From NCBI RefSeq assembly GCF_016863655.1, contig NZ_BOPH01000126.1, forward strand, positions 1 through 64,000: a stretch of 64,000 nucleotides of DNA, read 5' to 3'. The notes under the pieces are model-generated. The model had not been told where the DNA came from. It saw only the letters and a program-made list of their open reading frames with translations, and made no database searches. Of this stretch, positions 32,677 to 43,600 are shown in pieces. Position 1 is the stretch's first letter. Every line of letters begins with the position of its first letter. The translations under genes were made by a program, and so were the position numbers. This DNA is from Virgisporangium ochraceum. Its GTDB lineage: Bacteria; Actinomycetota; Actinomycetes; Mycobacteriales; Micromonosporaceae.

Positions 32677-32731
32677 GGCGATCCTGGACGATCGTGGTCC
32701 GCCTGGGCGACGATGGTCGTCCAGGATCGCC
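32677..32731. repeat. Inverted repeat (17-bp arms)
   Basis: GGCGATCCTGGACGATC (32677-32693) and its complement at 32715-32731 match at 16 of 17 positions, loop 21 nt. It is one of at least two strong inverted repeats in the 550-bp gene-free stretch 32581-33130. Following it, 32745-32795 has a weaker inverted pair (GGGGAGGAAAAGTGC against GCGCTTTCTCTCCC). No gene is supported there. Confidence 0.75.
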
Positions 32732-32932
32732 TGTCAGTCGCATCCGGGGAGGAAAAGTGCTTCCCGGACAGCGCTTTCTCTCCCGGAACACACTCGACAA
32801 CCGTTCACACAGATGAGTCACCGCTGCTCAGAATGCAGGGCTTCCCACTGCCGCCAGTCGACGGACCGAGATCACGCCCCTTACTCCCCGTGGATGCCCG
32901 ATTCGACTGTTCCGCGCCGCCGTCAACCGGAC

Positions 32933-32997
32933 AAGATCAGCTTTTGAGGAACGAGGGTGAAGTCTCGCTTCACTCTCGTTCCTCAAAAGCTGATCTT
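32933..32997. repeat. Perfect 23-bp inverted repeat with TTTGAGGAACG core
   Basis: Arms at 32933-32955 and 32975-32997 are perfectly complementary over 23 bp (starting AAGATCAGCTTTTGAGG). Inside, GTGAAG pairs with CTTCAC around TCTCG, so the whole stem reaches about 30 bp interrupted by one G-T pair. The core TTTGAGGAACG with GATC at fixed spacing is shared with the element at 23649-23709, so this is a dispersed family. Confidence 0.9.
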
Positions 32998-33130
32998 GGT
33001 ATTTCGATCGACCCGGAGCCAACTCCGCGAACGTCACGCACCGTGACACCACTCTCAGACATGGCGCAAGCCGGGGGAACCTGTGCATCGCAGCAGGCCA
33101 GAAGGCCGGTGCGAGCACCGGAACCCTGGG

Positions 33131-33535
33131 TCAGCGTTCGCACCAGTCGGTGACCTCGGTGCTGCGGAGCAGCCGCAGGAGCGCGATGTTCACCACCCCC
33201 GCGGTGACGGCCTGGAAGATCGAGCCGCTGACCAGCGAGAACACGGCGCCAACGAGGTTGATCCCGCAGACGACCATGGCCGCCGTGCGGGCCCACGCCT
33301 TGCCGAGCCACACGAAGATGCCGCTGAGGATCTGCAGCCCGGCCAGCAGCAGCTGCCCGTAGACGAGCACGTAGATCCATGGAGGCAGGTCGCTCTCGTT
33401 GTTGACGATCGACAGCAGCAGCATCGCGAGCATGAGGCTCAGGCCACCGAAGACGACCAGCAGGACCGACACGATGTTCACCTGGCGGGGGCGGTCCCGG
33501 GTCTGGTCGGCCGGCTGCGCCAACGGGTCGGTCAT
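33131..33535 (-). CDS. Small membrane protein, about four transmembrane segments
   Basis: A 134-residue protein: a polar N-terminus (to residue 18), then hydrophobic segments near 20-44, 52-76, 81-103 and 104-122, and a short basic tail. The pattern VSVLLVVFGGLSLMLAMLLL ... YVLVYGQLLLAGLQILSGIFVW resembles uncharacterised small actinobacterial membrane proteins with paired helices. I do not recognise a function. TAGGGT ends 5 nt before the ATG, so it is another candidate leaderless gene. It is separated from the NRPS operon by 78 bp and probably not part of it. Confidence 0.75.
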   Translation of the reverse strand: MTDPLAQPADQTRDRPRQVNIVSVLLVVFGGLSLMLAMLLLSIVNNESDLPPWIYVLVYGQLLLAGLQILSGIFVWLGKAWARTAAMVVCGINLVGAVFSLVSGSIFQAVTAGVVNIALLRLLRSTEVTDWCER

Positions 33536-33613
33536 GCGGACACCCTATATGTCATTCCCGCCGTCACGGTTGTGACACTGCGTGTCCACCGCGCGGTGGC
33601 CCGCATCCCCTGA

Positions 33614-34687
33614 CTATCCGGTCTTCAGCCCGCTTCCGGTCAGCGGTACCAGGATCTCGGCGATCTCGGCGTCGAAGCGGCGCCGGAGCTCGCCCAGTGC
33701 CGCCACCGCCACCGCTCCGGTGGGTTCGACCAGGAGACCGGCGGCGGCGAGGTCGCGTTGGGCGGCGCCGATCGCGGCGTCGCTGACCGTGAGCACGGCA
33801 CCGCCCGTGGACCGCACCACGCGCAGCAGGTCGCGTCCCCGCACCGGCGACGCCGTGCGGATGCCCTCCGCGACGGTCGGCCGCTCGTCCACTGTGGACG
33901 GATCGGCGGCGCCGGACCGCCACGCGGCCGCGACCGGTGCGCACGCCGCGGCCTGCACGGCGACCATCCGCGGCATCCGACCGGCGAGCCCGGCCCCGAC
34001 GAGTGCCCGGAACCCGTGTGCCAGGCCGAGGAACAGGTTGCCCTGGCCGACCGGGCACGCCACCACCGCGGGCAGCCGCCGCCCGTGCTGCTCCCAGATC
34101 TCCCACGCGCAGGTGCGGTGGCCCAGCAGGAACGCCGGATGCCAGACGTGGCTGGCGTAGACGCCCCGGGTGTCGCCGCGGGCGGCGGTGTAGGCCGCCG
34201 ACCGGGGGCCGGGCACCGGCACCACGTCGGCGCCCGCGGCCGCGATCTGCCGCAGCTTCGCCGCGCTCGCGGTCGCCGGCACGTACACGCGGGCGGTGAC
34301 CCCGGCGGCGGCCGCGTACGCCGCGATCGACGCGCCGGCGTTGCCGGAGGAGTCCTCGACCAGGTGGTCGGCGCCGTGGGTCACGAGGTGGCTCACGGCG
34401 GCCGACGTGCCTCTGTCCTTGTAGGAGGCCGTGGGATTCAGGTGCTCCAGCTTCGCGAGGAACGACCCGCCGGGCAGGTGCACGGGCACGAGCGGGGTCG
34501 CGCCCTCGCCGAGGGTCACCACGGGTTTCACCGGTAGCATCGCGGCGTAGCGCCACATCGACCAGGTGCCGGTGTCGATGGAGCCGGGGTCGAACGGTGG
34601 CAGGTCGGTGAAGTCGTGTGGCGCGCCGCAGTCCGGGCAGCGCCACGCGAGTGGGTCGGTGACGTCGTGGCCCGCCGCGCACCTCAT
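33614..34687 (-). CDS. Threonine synthase-like PLP enzyme, last gene of the NRPS operon
   Basis: A 357-residue fold-type II PLP enzyme of the threonine synthase family. An N-terminal zinc-ribbon-like segment (C3, H7, C17, C20) precedes the catalytic domain; the PLP lysine is K90 in ASYKDRGT, the phosphate loop resembles DSSGNAGASIAAYA, and ACPVGQGNLFLGL forms the second cofactor loop. Enzymes of this type convert phosphohomoserine to threonine or carry out related beta/gamma replacements. Its ATG overlaps the NRPS stop (ATGA), so it is translated together with the synthetase. It may therefore supply a threonine-like or unusual amino acid for the peptide rather than primary threonine. Which reaction it catalyses is unknown. 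Confidence 0.85.
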   Translation of the reverse strand: MRCAAGHDVTDPLAWRCPDCGAPHDFTDLPPFDPGSIDTGTWSMWRYAAMLPVKPVVTLGEGATPLVPVHLPGGSFLAKLEHLNPTASYKDRGTSAAVSHLVTHGADHLVEDSSGNAGASIAAYAAAAGVTARVYVPATASAAKLRQIAAAGADVVPVPGPRSAAYTAARGDTRGVYASHVWHPAFLLGHRTCAWEIWEQHGRRLPAVVACPVGQGNLFLGLAHGFRALVGAGLAGRMPRMVAVQAAACAPVAAAWRSGAADPSTVDERPTVAEGIRTASPVRGRDLLRVVRSTGGAVLTVSDAAIGAAQRDLAAAGLLVEPTGAVAVAALGELRRRFDAEIAEILVPLTGSGLKTG

Positions 34688-37600
34688 CGCCGGTCCCCCA
34701 CCGCGATCTCCTCGTCGGGCTGGGCGTCCGGCGTGTCGGAGTCGAGGCGGCGCAGCCGCGGGTAGGCGTACCCGGCCGCGTTCACCAGAACCGTCAGGAC
34801 ACCGATGACCACGAGCAGCAGCGCCACTCCGCGGCCCGGACCGGTGCCGAGGAGACCGCCGGCGAGCGCGCCGCCCGGTGCGAACAACGGCTCGAACACG
34901 TCGTCGGCCAGCGGCCCGGCGAGCAGGAAGCCGACCGGCATCGTGGAGAACGCGACCATCTGATTGATCGCGAACACCCGACCGTGCAGGTGGTGCGGCA
35001 CCTTCACCTGGATCAGCACCGTGTAGCAGGCGTTGCTCACGGCGAGCGTCGCCCAGAAGCCGAACATGCCGGCCGCCATGAGCGGGACGCCCGACCCGAG
35101 GCCCAGCACCGCGATGAACACGCCACCGGCCAGCGCGTAGCCGAGGATGCCGTGCATCAACTTCGCCGGTCCGCCCCACACCGCCATCGCGAGCCCGCCG
35201 GCCAGCGCGCCGACGCCACCGGCGGCCATCACGACCCCGAGCGCGCCCGGGTCGTCGATGGTACGCAGCACCAGCGGCGTCACCAGGACGCCGAGCATCG
35301 CGAGCAGCACGTTGCACGCCGCGGCCTGCACCAGCAGCGCCATGATGCCGTGCCGCGCCGTGATGTACCGGAACCCGCCCGCGATCTCGGCCCGGATCGA
35401 CTCGCGCCGCCGCCAGGGCAACGCGTTCGGGAACCGCAGCAGGAGCAGCACCAGCACCGACACCGAGAACGTCACGACGTCGACGAGGATGACGCCGGCG
35501 AGCCCGATCGTCACCACGAGCGCGCCGGCCAGCAGCGGCGCCAGCACCTGCGAGCCGGCGTCGAGGCTCATCGCGAATCCGTTGGCGCGGGCCAGGTACC
35601 GCTTAGGGATGAGCTGCGGCACCGCGGACAGGTACGCCGGTCGCTGGAACGCCGAGCACACCGACGACCACGACAGCACCACGAAGAGATGCCAGGGTCT
35701 CAGGTCACCCGACCAGATCAGGGCGGCCAGCACGAGCGTCCCGACGCCGGCGCCGAGGTCGGCGAGCAGCATGACCTTCCGCCGGTCGGCGCGGTCGACG
35801 ACCGCGCCGGCGAACGGCGACACCACGATGCCCGGCGCCAGCGCGCACGCGGCGATCAGCCCGAGCAGCGTCACCGACCCGGTCTTCTGGAACATCCACA
35901 CGCCGAGCGCGAACGAGGTCATGCCGGAGCCGAGCAGCGACACGAACTGGCTCGCGGCGACGGCGGCGAACGTCCCGAAGCCGCGGCGCGGCGCCGGGTC
36001 CGTCGTCTTCTGGGCGGACCCGGACCGCAGGCCGCCGATCACCTCCGCGACCGACGCGGCCCGGTGCTTGAGGAAGTAGTGTCCGGAGCGCTCCAGGACC
36101 ACGAGGTCGACCGAGTCGCTGTAGGACTCCCACTCGCGGAACCGTTCGGCGTGGTACTCGGTCAGCGGGTCGCGGTCGCCGACGACGCACACGATCGGCG
36201 CGGCGAGCCGGCGGTGGCCCGGGTCGTGGAGGGTGCGGGTGAAGTAGTCCTCGGCGGCCGTCGAGTCGTGGCGCAGGTTCCGGATGATCTGGCGGACCTC
36301 GTCGGGGGTGAGCCCGTCGCCGAAGCCGCCCATCGACCGGAAGAACGTCTGGTACGTGCGGTCGCTCTGGAACCGGTCGAGGGTCAGCCGGCCGAGCAGC
36401 TTCCCGGGCAGCCGGGTGCTCGGGAACGCCGCGGCGACGTACACCGCGTGCAACGGCCGGCCGGCGTCCTCGAGCCGCCGGGCGATCTCGATCGCGAACG
36501 CGCTCCCGGAGCAGTGCCCGTACACGGCGACCGGACCGTCCACGGTGGACAGGATCTCGTCGGCGACGGCGCCGGCGACCACCTCCAGCGGCAGCGCCTC
36601 CTCGTCGGGCCGGGTCACCTCGTGTCCGGGCAGCGCGACCCCGTACAGCGCGTACCCGGCCGGCAGCGCGGCGGCCAGCGGCTGGAAGCTGATCGGGCTG
36701 CCGCCCGCGTACGGCACACACACCACCGACAGCGTCCGCGGCGCGCCCGGTGGGGTGAGCTCGTGCAGCAGGCCGGTTCCGGCGTCGTCGGTCGCCAGCA
36801 CCGCGGCGAGCGCGGCGACGGTGGGCGCGCGGAACAGGTCCAGCACCCGCATGCCCGACCCGACGAGCCGGGCGACCGACACCGCGGCGAACGAGTCGCC
36901 TCCGAGGTCGAAGAAGTGGTCGGTGCGACCGACCCGCTCGACGCCGAGCACCTCGGCGAACGCGTCGGCGACGCGCCGTTCGGCGTCGGTGGCCGGTGGT
37001 TCGTACCGGGCCGAGGGCGCCGGCGCGGGTGGTGCGGGCAGCGCGCCGCGGTCGACCTTTCCGTTGGCGGTCAACGGCATCGCGGCGACCTCGACCAGGA
37101 CGGCCGGCACGAGGTGCTCGGGCAGGCGCTCGCGCAGGGTCGCCCGGAACGCCTCCAGGTCGAGGACGTCGCCGGCCAGGTATCCGACGAGGCGGGTGGA
37201 GTCGGCGACGACCGCCGCGGCGGTGACCCCCGGCAGCTCCCGCAGGTGCGCCTCGACCTCGCCGGGCTCGACCCGCAGGCCGCGGATCTTCACCTGCTGG
37301 TCGAGGCGGCCGAGGAACACCAGCGTCCCGTCGCGACGCAACCGTCCGCGGTCGCCGGTGCGGTACATCCGGCCGCCGGCGGGGTCGGGCCGGAACCGTT
37401 CGTCGGTCTGCTCCCGGTCGTTCAGGTAGCCGGCGGTCACGCCGGTGCCGCCGATCCACACCTCGCCGGGCACGCCGGCGGGCACCGGCCGCTGCCGGTG
37501 GTCGAGCACGTGGATCCGGCACCCGTCGATCGGGCCGCCCACCGGCAGCGGCTCGGCCGGGTCGCCGCCCGGCTCCGCGACGTGGAAGGTCGACGTCATC

Positions 37601-40600
37601 GTGCACTCGGTCGGCCCGTACTGGTTGACGACCGTCGACTGTGGACCGAACAACGCGTGCGCGTCGGCGACGTCGCGGCGGTACATGCGTTCACCGCTGC
37701 ACAGCAGCAGCCGCACGGTGTTCCCGTCGACCGGCTCGCCGCTCGCGACCATTCCGCGCAGCAGCGTCGGCACCACCGACAGCAGGCACGTGACCCGGTG
37801 CCGCCGCACCGCCGCCAGCATCGCGGCCGGCTCCTTCGCGTCCTCGGGCCGCAGCAGCACCACGGTCGCGCCCACGGTGAGCGGACCGAGGAGATCGCGC
37901 ACCGACGCGTCGAACGCGATCCCGGCCACCTGCAGCACGGTGTCCGACGTCGACACACCGAACCGGCGCGTCACGAACGACAGGTAGTTCACCGCGCCGC
38001 GGTGGTGGCACAGCACGCCCTTGGGTACGCCGGTCGAGCCGGAGGTATGCACCACGTAGGCGAGGTCGTCGGGGCCGGCCAGCGGCGTCGGGTCCTCGGC
38101 CGGCTCGTCGCCGCAGTCGGCGGGGTGCAGCCGCGGCCCGTCGAACGGCACCGGCACGACCGCGTCGGTGACCAGCAGCACCGGCCGGGCCCGGTCGAGC
38201 ACGGCGGCGAGGCGGGCCGTCGGGTGCGTGGTGTCGAGGGGGACGTACGCGCCGCCGGCCTTGAGCACGCCGAGCACCGCGACCACGAGGTCGACCGACC
38301 GCTCCACGGCGACGGCCACGAGCGTGCCCGGCCGGACCCCGCGCCGGCGCAGCCCGTGCGCCAACCGGTTCGCGCGGGCGTTCAGGTCGGCGTAGGTGAC
38401 CCGTCCGGCGCCGGTCACCAGCGCGGTGGCGTGCGGGGTGCGGGCGACCTGGTCCTCGAACAGCCCGCCCAGCGTGGTGGTCGGCGGGTCCGCTCTCACG
38501 GCGGCCGTCACGGCGACCCCGCCCAGCGGCAGGTCGAGCCAGTCCCGGTCGGGGTCGTCGGTGATCGCGGCGAGCAGGGCCACGTACCGGTCGACGAGGT
38601 CGGCGGCGGTGCCGGGCTCGAACAGGTCGGCGCGGTAGGTGACGTAGAGGTCCAGCCCACCGGGGTGGCGGGTGGCCGTCATCGAGACGTCCGCCTTGGT
38701 GGTGGTCAGCTCGTGGCCGAGGTGGTCGACCTCGACGCCGGGCAGCCGCAGCGGCGGGCCGTCGGCCTCGATCACGTTGAACATCGCCTGGAACAGCGGC
38801 GAGTGGGCGAGGCTGCGCGGCGGGTTCAGCACGTCGACGAGCCGCTCGAACGGCAGGTCGGCGTGGCTCAGCGCGTCGAGCACCACGCCCTTCGTCGCGC
38901 CGACCAGTTCGCGGAATGTCTGCCCCGGCAGCGGCCGCACCCGGAGCACCAGCGTGTTCAGCAGGCAGCCGACCACCCGTTGCAGGTCCGGCGCCTCGCG
39001 GCCGGCCACCGGCGCGCCGACGGACACGTCGTGCTGGCCGCTGAACCGGGCCAGCAGCACCGCGTAGGCGGCGAGCAGCGTCATGAAGCCGGTGGCGCCC
39101 TCGGCGGCCGACAACCGGTCGAGCCGGCCGGACACGTCGGCCGGCACCCGCCGCCACACCGTGCCGCCGTCGGGTCGCTGCACCGGCGGGCGGGGCCGGT
39201 CGGTCGGCAGATCGAGCACCTCGGGCGCGCCGGCGAGCGCGGCGCGCCAGAACTCCGTCGCCACCGCCTCCCGTCCGGTGGTCAGCCGCTCCCACTGCCA
39301 GGCCGCGACGTCGCCGTGCGACACCATCGGCGGCGGCAGGTCGTGGCCGCCGTAGGCCAGGGCCAGCTCCTCGAACAGGATCCGGCCCGACCAGTCGTCG
39401 GTGATGCTGTGGTGCACGACCAGCGAGAGCACGTGGTCGTCGGGCGCCAGCCGGAGCACCCGCAGCCTCCACAGTGGACCGGCGGCGAGGTCGAAGGGCG
39501 CGGCCACGTCGTCGTGGGCGAGGGCGCGGGCCGCGTCGAGGTCGGCCACGTCGGTGACGGTCAGCGGCCGTTCCGCGGGGTCCGCGACGCGCTGGACCGG
39601 TGGGTCGCCGACGTAGCTGACCCGCAGCGCCTCGTGCCGTCCACACAGGACGTTCCAGGCCCGCTCCAGGGCGGCGAGGTCGAGCGGGCCGCGCAGGCGC
39701 AGGAGGTCGGGGACGTTGAGCGTCCCCGTTCCCGGCTCCAGCTGCTCCAGGAACCACATCCGCCGCTGCACCGGCGACAGCGGAGCGTCCACACCGGACG
39801 GTCGCCGCGGGATCACCACCCCGGGGCCCGCCGCGGCGCCGCCGTCGACCAGCCCGGCCAGCGCCGCGACGGTGCCGAGATCGAACACCGCGCGCAGCGG
39901 AAGCTCCACGCCCAGTTCGGCCCGCACGGCCGCGACGAACCGGGCCGCCAGCAACGAGTGCCCGCCCAGCCCGACGAACGAGTCGTCGCCGCCGACCCGG
40001 TCGACGCCGAGCAGCCGCCGCCAGATGTCGGCCAACGCGCGCTGCGTCGGGCCGGCCGGCTCGACGTAGGGCACCCCGGCGAGCTCCGAGGGGTCCGGTG
40101 CCGGCAGCGCGCGCCGGTCGACCTTGCCGCTGGCGTTGAGCGGCAGCCGGGGCACGGTGAGGTACGCGGCCGGCACCATGTATTCGGGCAGCCGGGCGCG
40201 GACCGCCCCGGGATCGGGCGCCTCCCCGACCACGTACGCGACGAGCTGGAGCTGGCCGGTGCGGCCCGGCCACGCGGCCACCGCGCAGTCGGAGACGCGG
40301 GGCAGGTCGCGCAGCACCGCCTCGATCTCGCCGGGTTCGATGCGGTAGCCCCGGATCTTCAGCTGTCCGTCGACACGGCCGAGCAGATCGATCGCGCCGT
40401 CCGGGCGGCGGCGGGCCAGGTCGCCGGTGCGGTAGACCCGCCGACCGGCGCGCAGCGGGTCGGGTCCGAACCGGGCGGCGGTCTGCTCCGCGTCGGTGTA
40501 GCCGCGCGCCACCCCGTCGCCGCCGACCACCAGCTCGCCGGTGACCCCGACGGGCGTCGGGCGGTCGAACGCGTCGAGCACGTCGGCGGTCATGCCGGGC

Positions 40601-43600
40601 ATCGGCCAGCCGATGGGCATCGGCGCCGCCGGATCGCCCGGGGGCACCGGCCCGGCGTAGGCGGTGCTGTCGATCGCGGCCTCGGTGACGCCGTACGAGT
40701 TGACGACCGTCGTGTGTGGACCGACGAGCTCGACCAGCTCCGCGTAGTCGCGGACGAACACCTGGTCGGAGCCGACGACGAGGAGGTCGAGCCCGTCGAG
40801 CCTTCCCCCCGTGGCGCGCAGGTGCTCGGCGAGCAGCCGCGCGACCGCCGGCACCAGCTCCACCATCGAGATCCGGTGGGCCACGACGACCGCGGCGAGG
40901 GCGGCCGGGTCGAGCACCGTTTCGCGTGGGCAGAACACGACCGTGCCGCCGCTGCACAGGCCGCGCATCAGGTCGGAGGTGAAGACGTCGAAGCCGAGGT
41001 CGGCGATCTGAAGCAGCCGCGGCGCCGCCAGGCCGAACTGCGCGCGCCACGCGCGGTAGGTGTTGGCCAGGTTCGCGTGGGTGACCCGCACGCCCTTGGG
41101 AACGCCGGTCGAGCCGGACGTGTAGATGACGTAGGCGAGCCGGTCGCCGCCGAGCACGGGCAGGGCGTCGCCGGGCTCCACCGTCGCGAGGTCCACCGTG
41201 GACACTCCGGGCGGCAGGGCGCACGCTCCCGCGGTCACCGCGAACCGCACCCCGGCGTCGGCGAGCTGGGCCTCGACGCGGGCCGCCGGCGCGGCCGTGC
41301 TCACCGGCACGTACGCGGCACCCGCGGCGAGCACGCCGAGCACGGCCACCGCCGCCGCCGACGTGCGCTCCAGGTGCACCGCCACCGGCTCCTCGGGCCG
41401 CACGCCCAGCCCGGTGAGGTGCCGGGCCAGGCCCGCGGCCCGTGCGACAAGCTCCCCGTAGGTCGTGGTGGTGCCGTCGGGGTCGACGAGCGCCACCGCG
41501 CCGGCCGGCTGCGCGGCGACCAGCGCCAGCACCGGCTCCGCCGGATCCGTGGGCGGGGGCGGGTTCCAGCCCTCGACCGCGCGGTGCCGCTCGTCGGCGG
41601 TCAGCAGCGGCAGGCGCCCGATCGGGTCGTCGGGCGCGTCGGCCATCGCCTCGCACAGGGTGCGCAGGTGGGTCGCGAGCCGGTGCGCGGTCGCCCCGTC
41701 GTACCGGTCGGCGCGGTACTCGACGGTGACCTGCAGCCCGTCCGGCACGTGGCCCGCCTGCAGCGACAGGTCGAACATGACGTCGTCGAACTCGTGGTGC
41801 CACCGGTCGGCCGCGAGGCCGCCGAACCCCGTCACAGGGCCGGTGTCGTCCTCGATCATCAGGCAGGCGTAGCGCAGCGGCGGGTGGTCGGGGTCCTTGA
41901 TGAGGTCGTAGGGCACGTCCTGCACGACGACGGCGTTGACGACCGCGGCCCGTACCCGGGACAGCAGGTCGCGGAAGCTCGTCGCCGTGATGTCGGTGGC
42001 GCGCGCCGGCAGGGTCTGCACGAACGAGCCGATGAGGTCGGCCAGCTGCGGATGCGGGCGGCCGGCGACCACGACGCCGACGGTGAGGTCGTCGCAACCG
42101 GTGTAGCGCGACAGCAGCGCGGTGAAGCCGGTGATGAGCACGTGGAACGGCGTGATGCCGGTACCGGCGGCGCGCAGCCGGTCGACGAGGGCGGTCGGCA
42201 GCACGGTGGTCAGCTTCGCGCCGCGGGCCGGGCCGCCGGGCGGTGCGGGCACCGCGGCGACCACGGCGTCGGGCCGGTCGCCGGCGAGCTTCTCGCGCCA
42301 CACCGCGATCGCGGCGTCGAGGTCGCCGTCGTCGACGCGGCGCCGCTCCCAGGCGGCGAAGTCGAGGTACTGCACCGGAAGGTCCGGCAGCGCGTCGCCG
42401 CCGCCGGCGCGTCGCGCGTAGTGCGCGCCGAGCTCCTCCAGCGCGGTCGCCAGCGACCAGCCGTCGATTGCGATGTGATGCCACACCGTGAGCAGCAGGT
42501 GCTCGCGCTCACCGGTGCGCGCGAGGGTCGCGCGCAGCAGGGGCCCGCGGCCCAGGTCGAAGCGCTCGCGCCAGAGCCGGTCGGCCTCGGCGTGCGCCGC
42601 CGCGTCGGCGTCGGGTCCGTCGCGCAGGTCGAGGTCCGCGACCGGCACCGTGACCGTCGGCAGCACGATCTGGCACGGTTCGCCGTCGACCTCGACGAAG
42701 ACCGTACGCAGCATCTCGTGCCGGGCGACCAGGTCGGCGAAGGCGCCGGCCAGCGCCTCGCGGTCGAGGTCGCCGCGCAGGCGCAGCCCGGCGAACGTGT
42801 TGAGCATCAACCGGTCGGGGTTGAGCCGCTCGGCGAGCCACATGCTCAGCTGGCTGTAGGAGCAGCGGTGCGCGGCGCCGTCCACACGGTCGATCACGGG
42901 GATCGTCGCGAGCGCCGACTCCTCGACGACGGTGTGGTCGACGGCGTCCGCGAGCCCCGCGACGGTCGGGTGGGCGAACACCAGCCCGACGGGCACGGGC
43001 CGGCCCAGCGCGCGGTTCAGCTCGGCGGCCACCGCCATCGCCTGCAGCGAATGGCCGCCGGCGGCGAAGACATCGTCGTCGGCACCGAGCCGGGCGAGTC
43101 CGAGCGCCTGCCGCCACACGCGGGCGACGGCGATCTCGGTAGGAGTCACCGGTTCCCGGGTGGTGCCGGCGGTGTCGGGCGCGGGCAGCGCCTTGCGGTC
43201 GAGCTTGCCGTTGGGCGTCACCGGGAGCCGGTCGAGCACGACGATCGGTCCGGGCACCATCGCGGGCGGCAGGTCGGCCGCCAGGAACGCGCGGAGGTCC
43301 TGCACCGCGACGGTGTCCCGCAGGCTCACGTACCCGACGAGCACCGGGTCGCCGGCCGGGTCGGGCCGCACGACGACCGCCGCCTCCACCACCGCGGGGT
43401 GACGCAGCAGCGCCGCCTCGATCTCGCCCGGCTCGATGCGGTGTCCGCGCAGCTTCAGCTGGTCGTCGAACCGGCCGAGGTACTCCAGTGTCCCGTCGGG
43501 CCGCCACCGCACCTGGTCGCCGGTGCGGTAGAGGCGGCCGTCGGCGAACGGGTCGGGCACGAACCGCTCCGCGGTGAGCCCGGGTCGGCGCAGGTACTCC

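Noticed and set aside
32581-33130. CRISPR-like or protein-coding content in the gene-free stretch
   Set aside because: Only single inverted repeats of differing sequence, no regularly spaced direct repeats and no supported reading frame.
36880-36910. GGDS carrier motif of T3 as a sign of a missing epimerisation domain
   Set aside because: GGDS is more frequent before E domains but also occurs before thioesterases; no remnant of an E domain is seen.
39380-39420. C3 domain with HHSITDD instead of HHxxxDG as evidence of an inactive domain
   Set aside because: Both histidines and the aspartate are kept; the final Gly to Asp change is tolerated in many active C domains.
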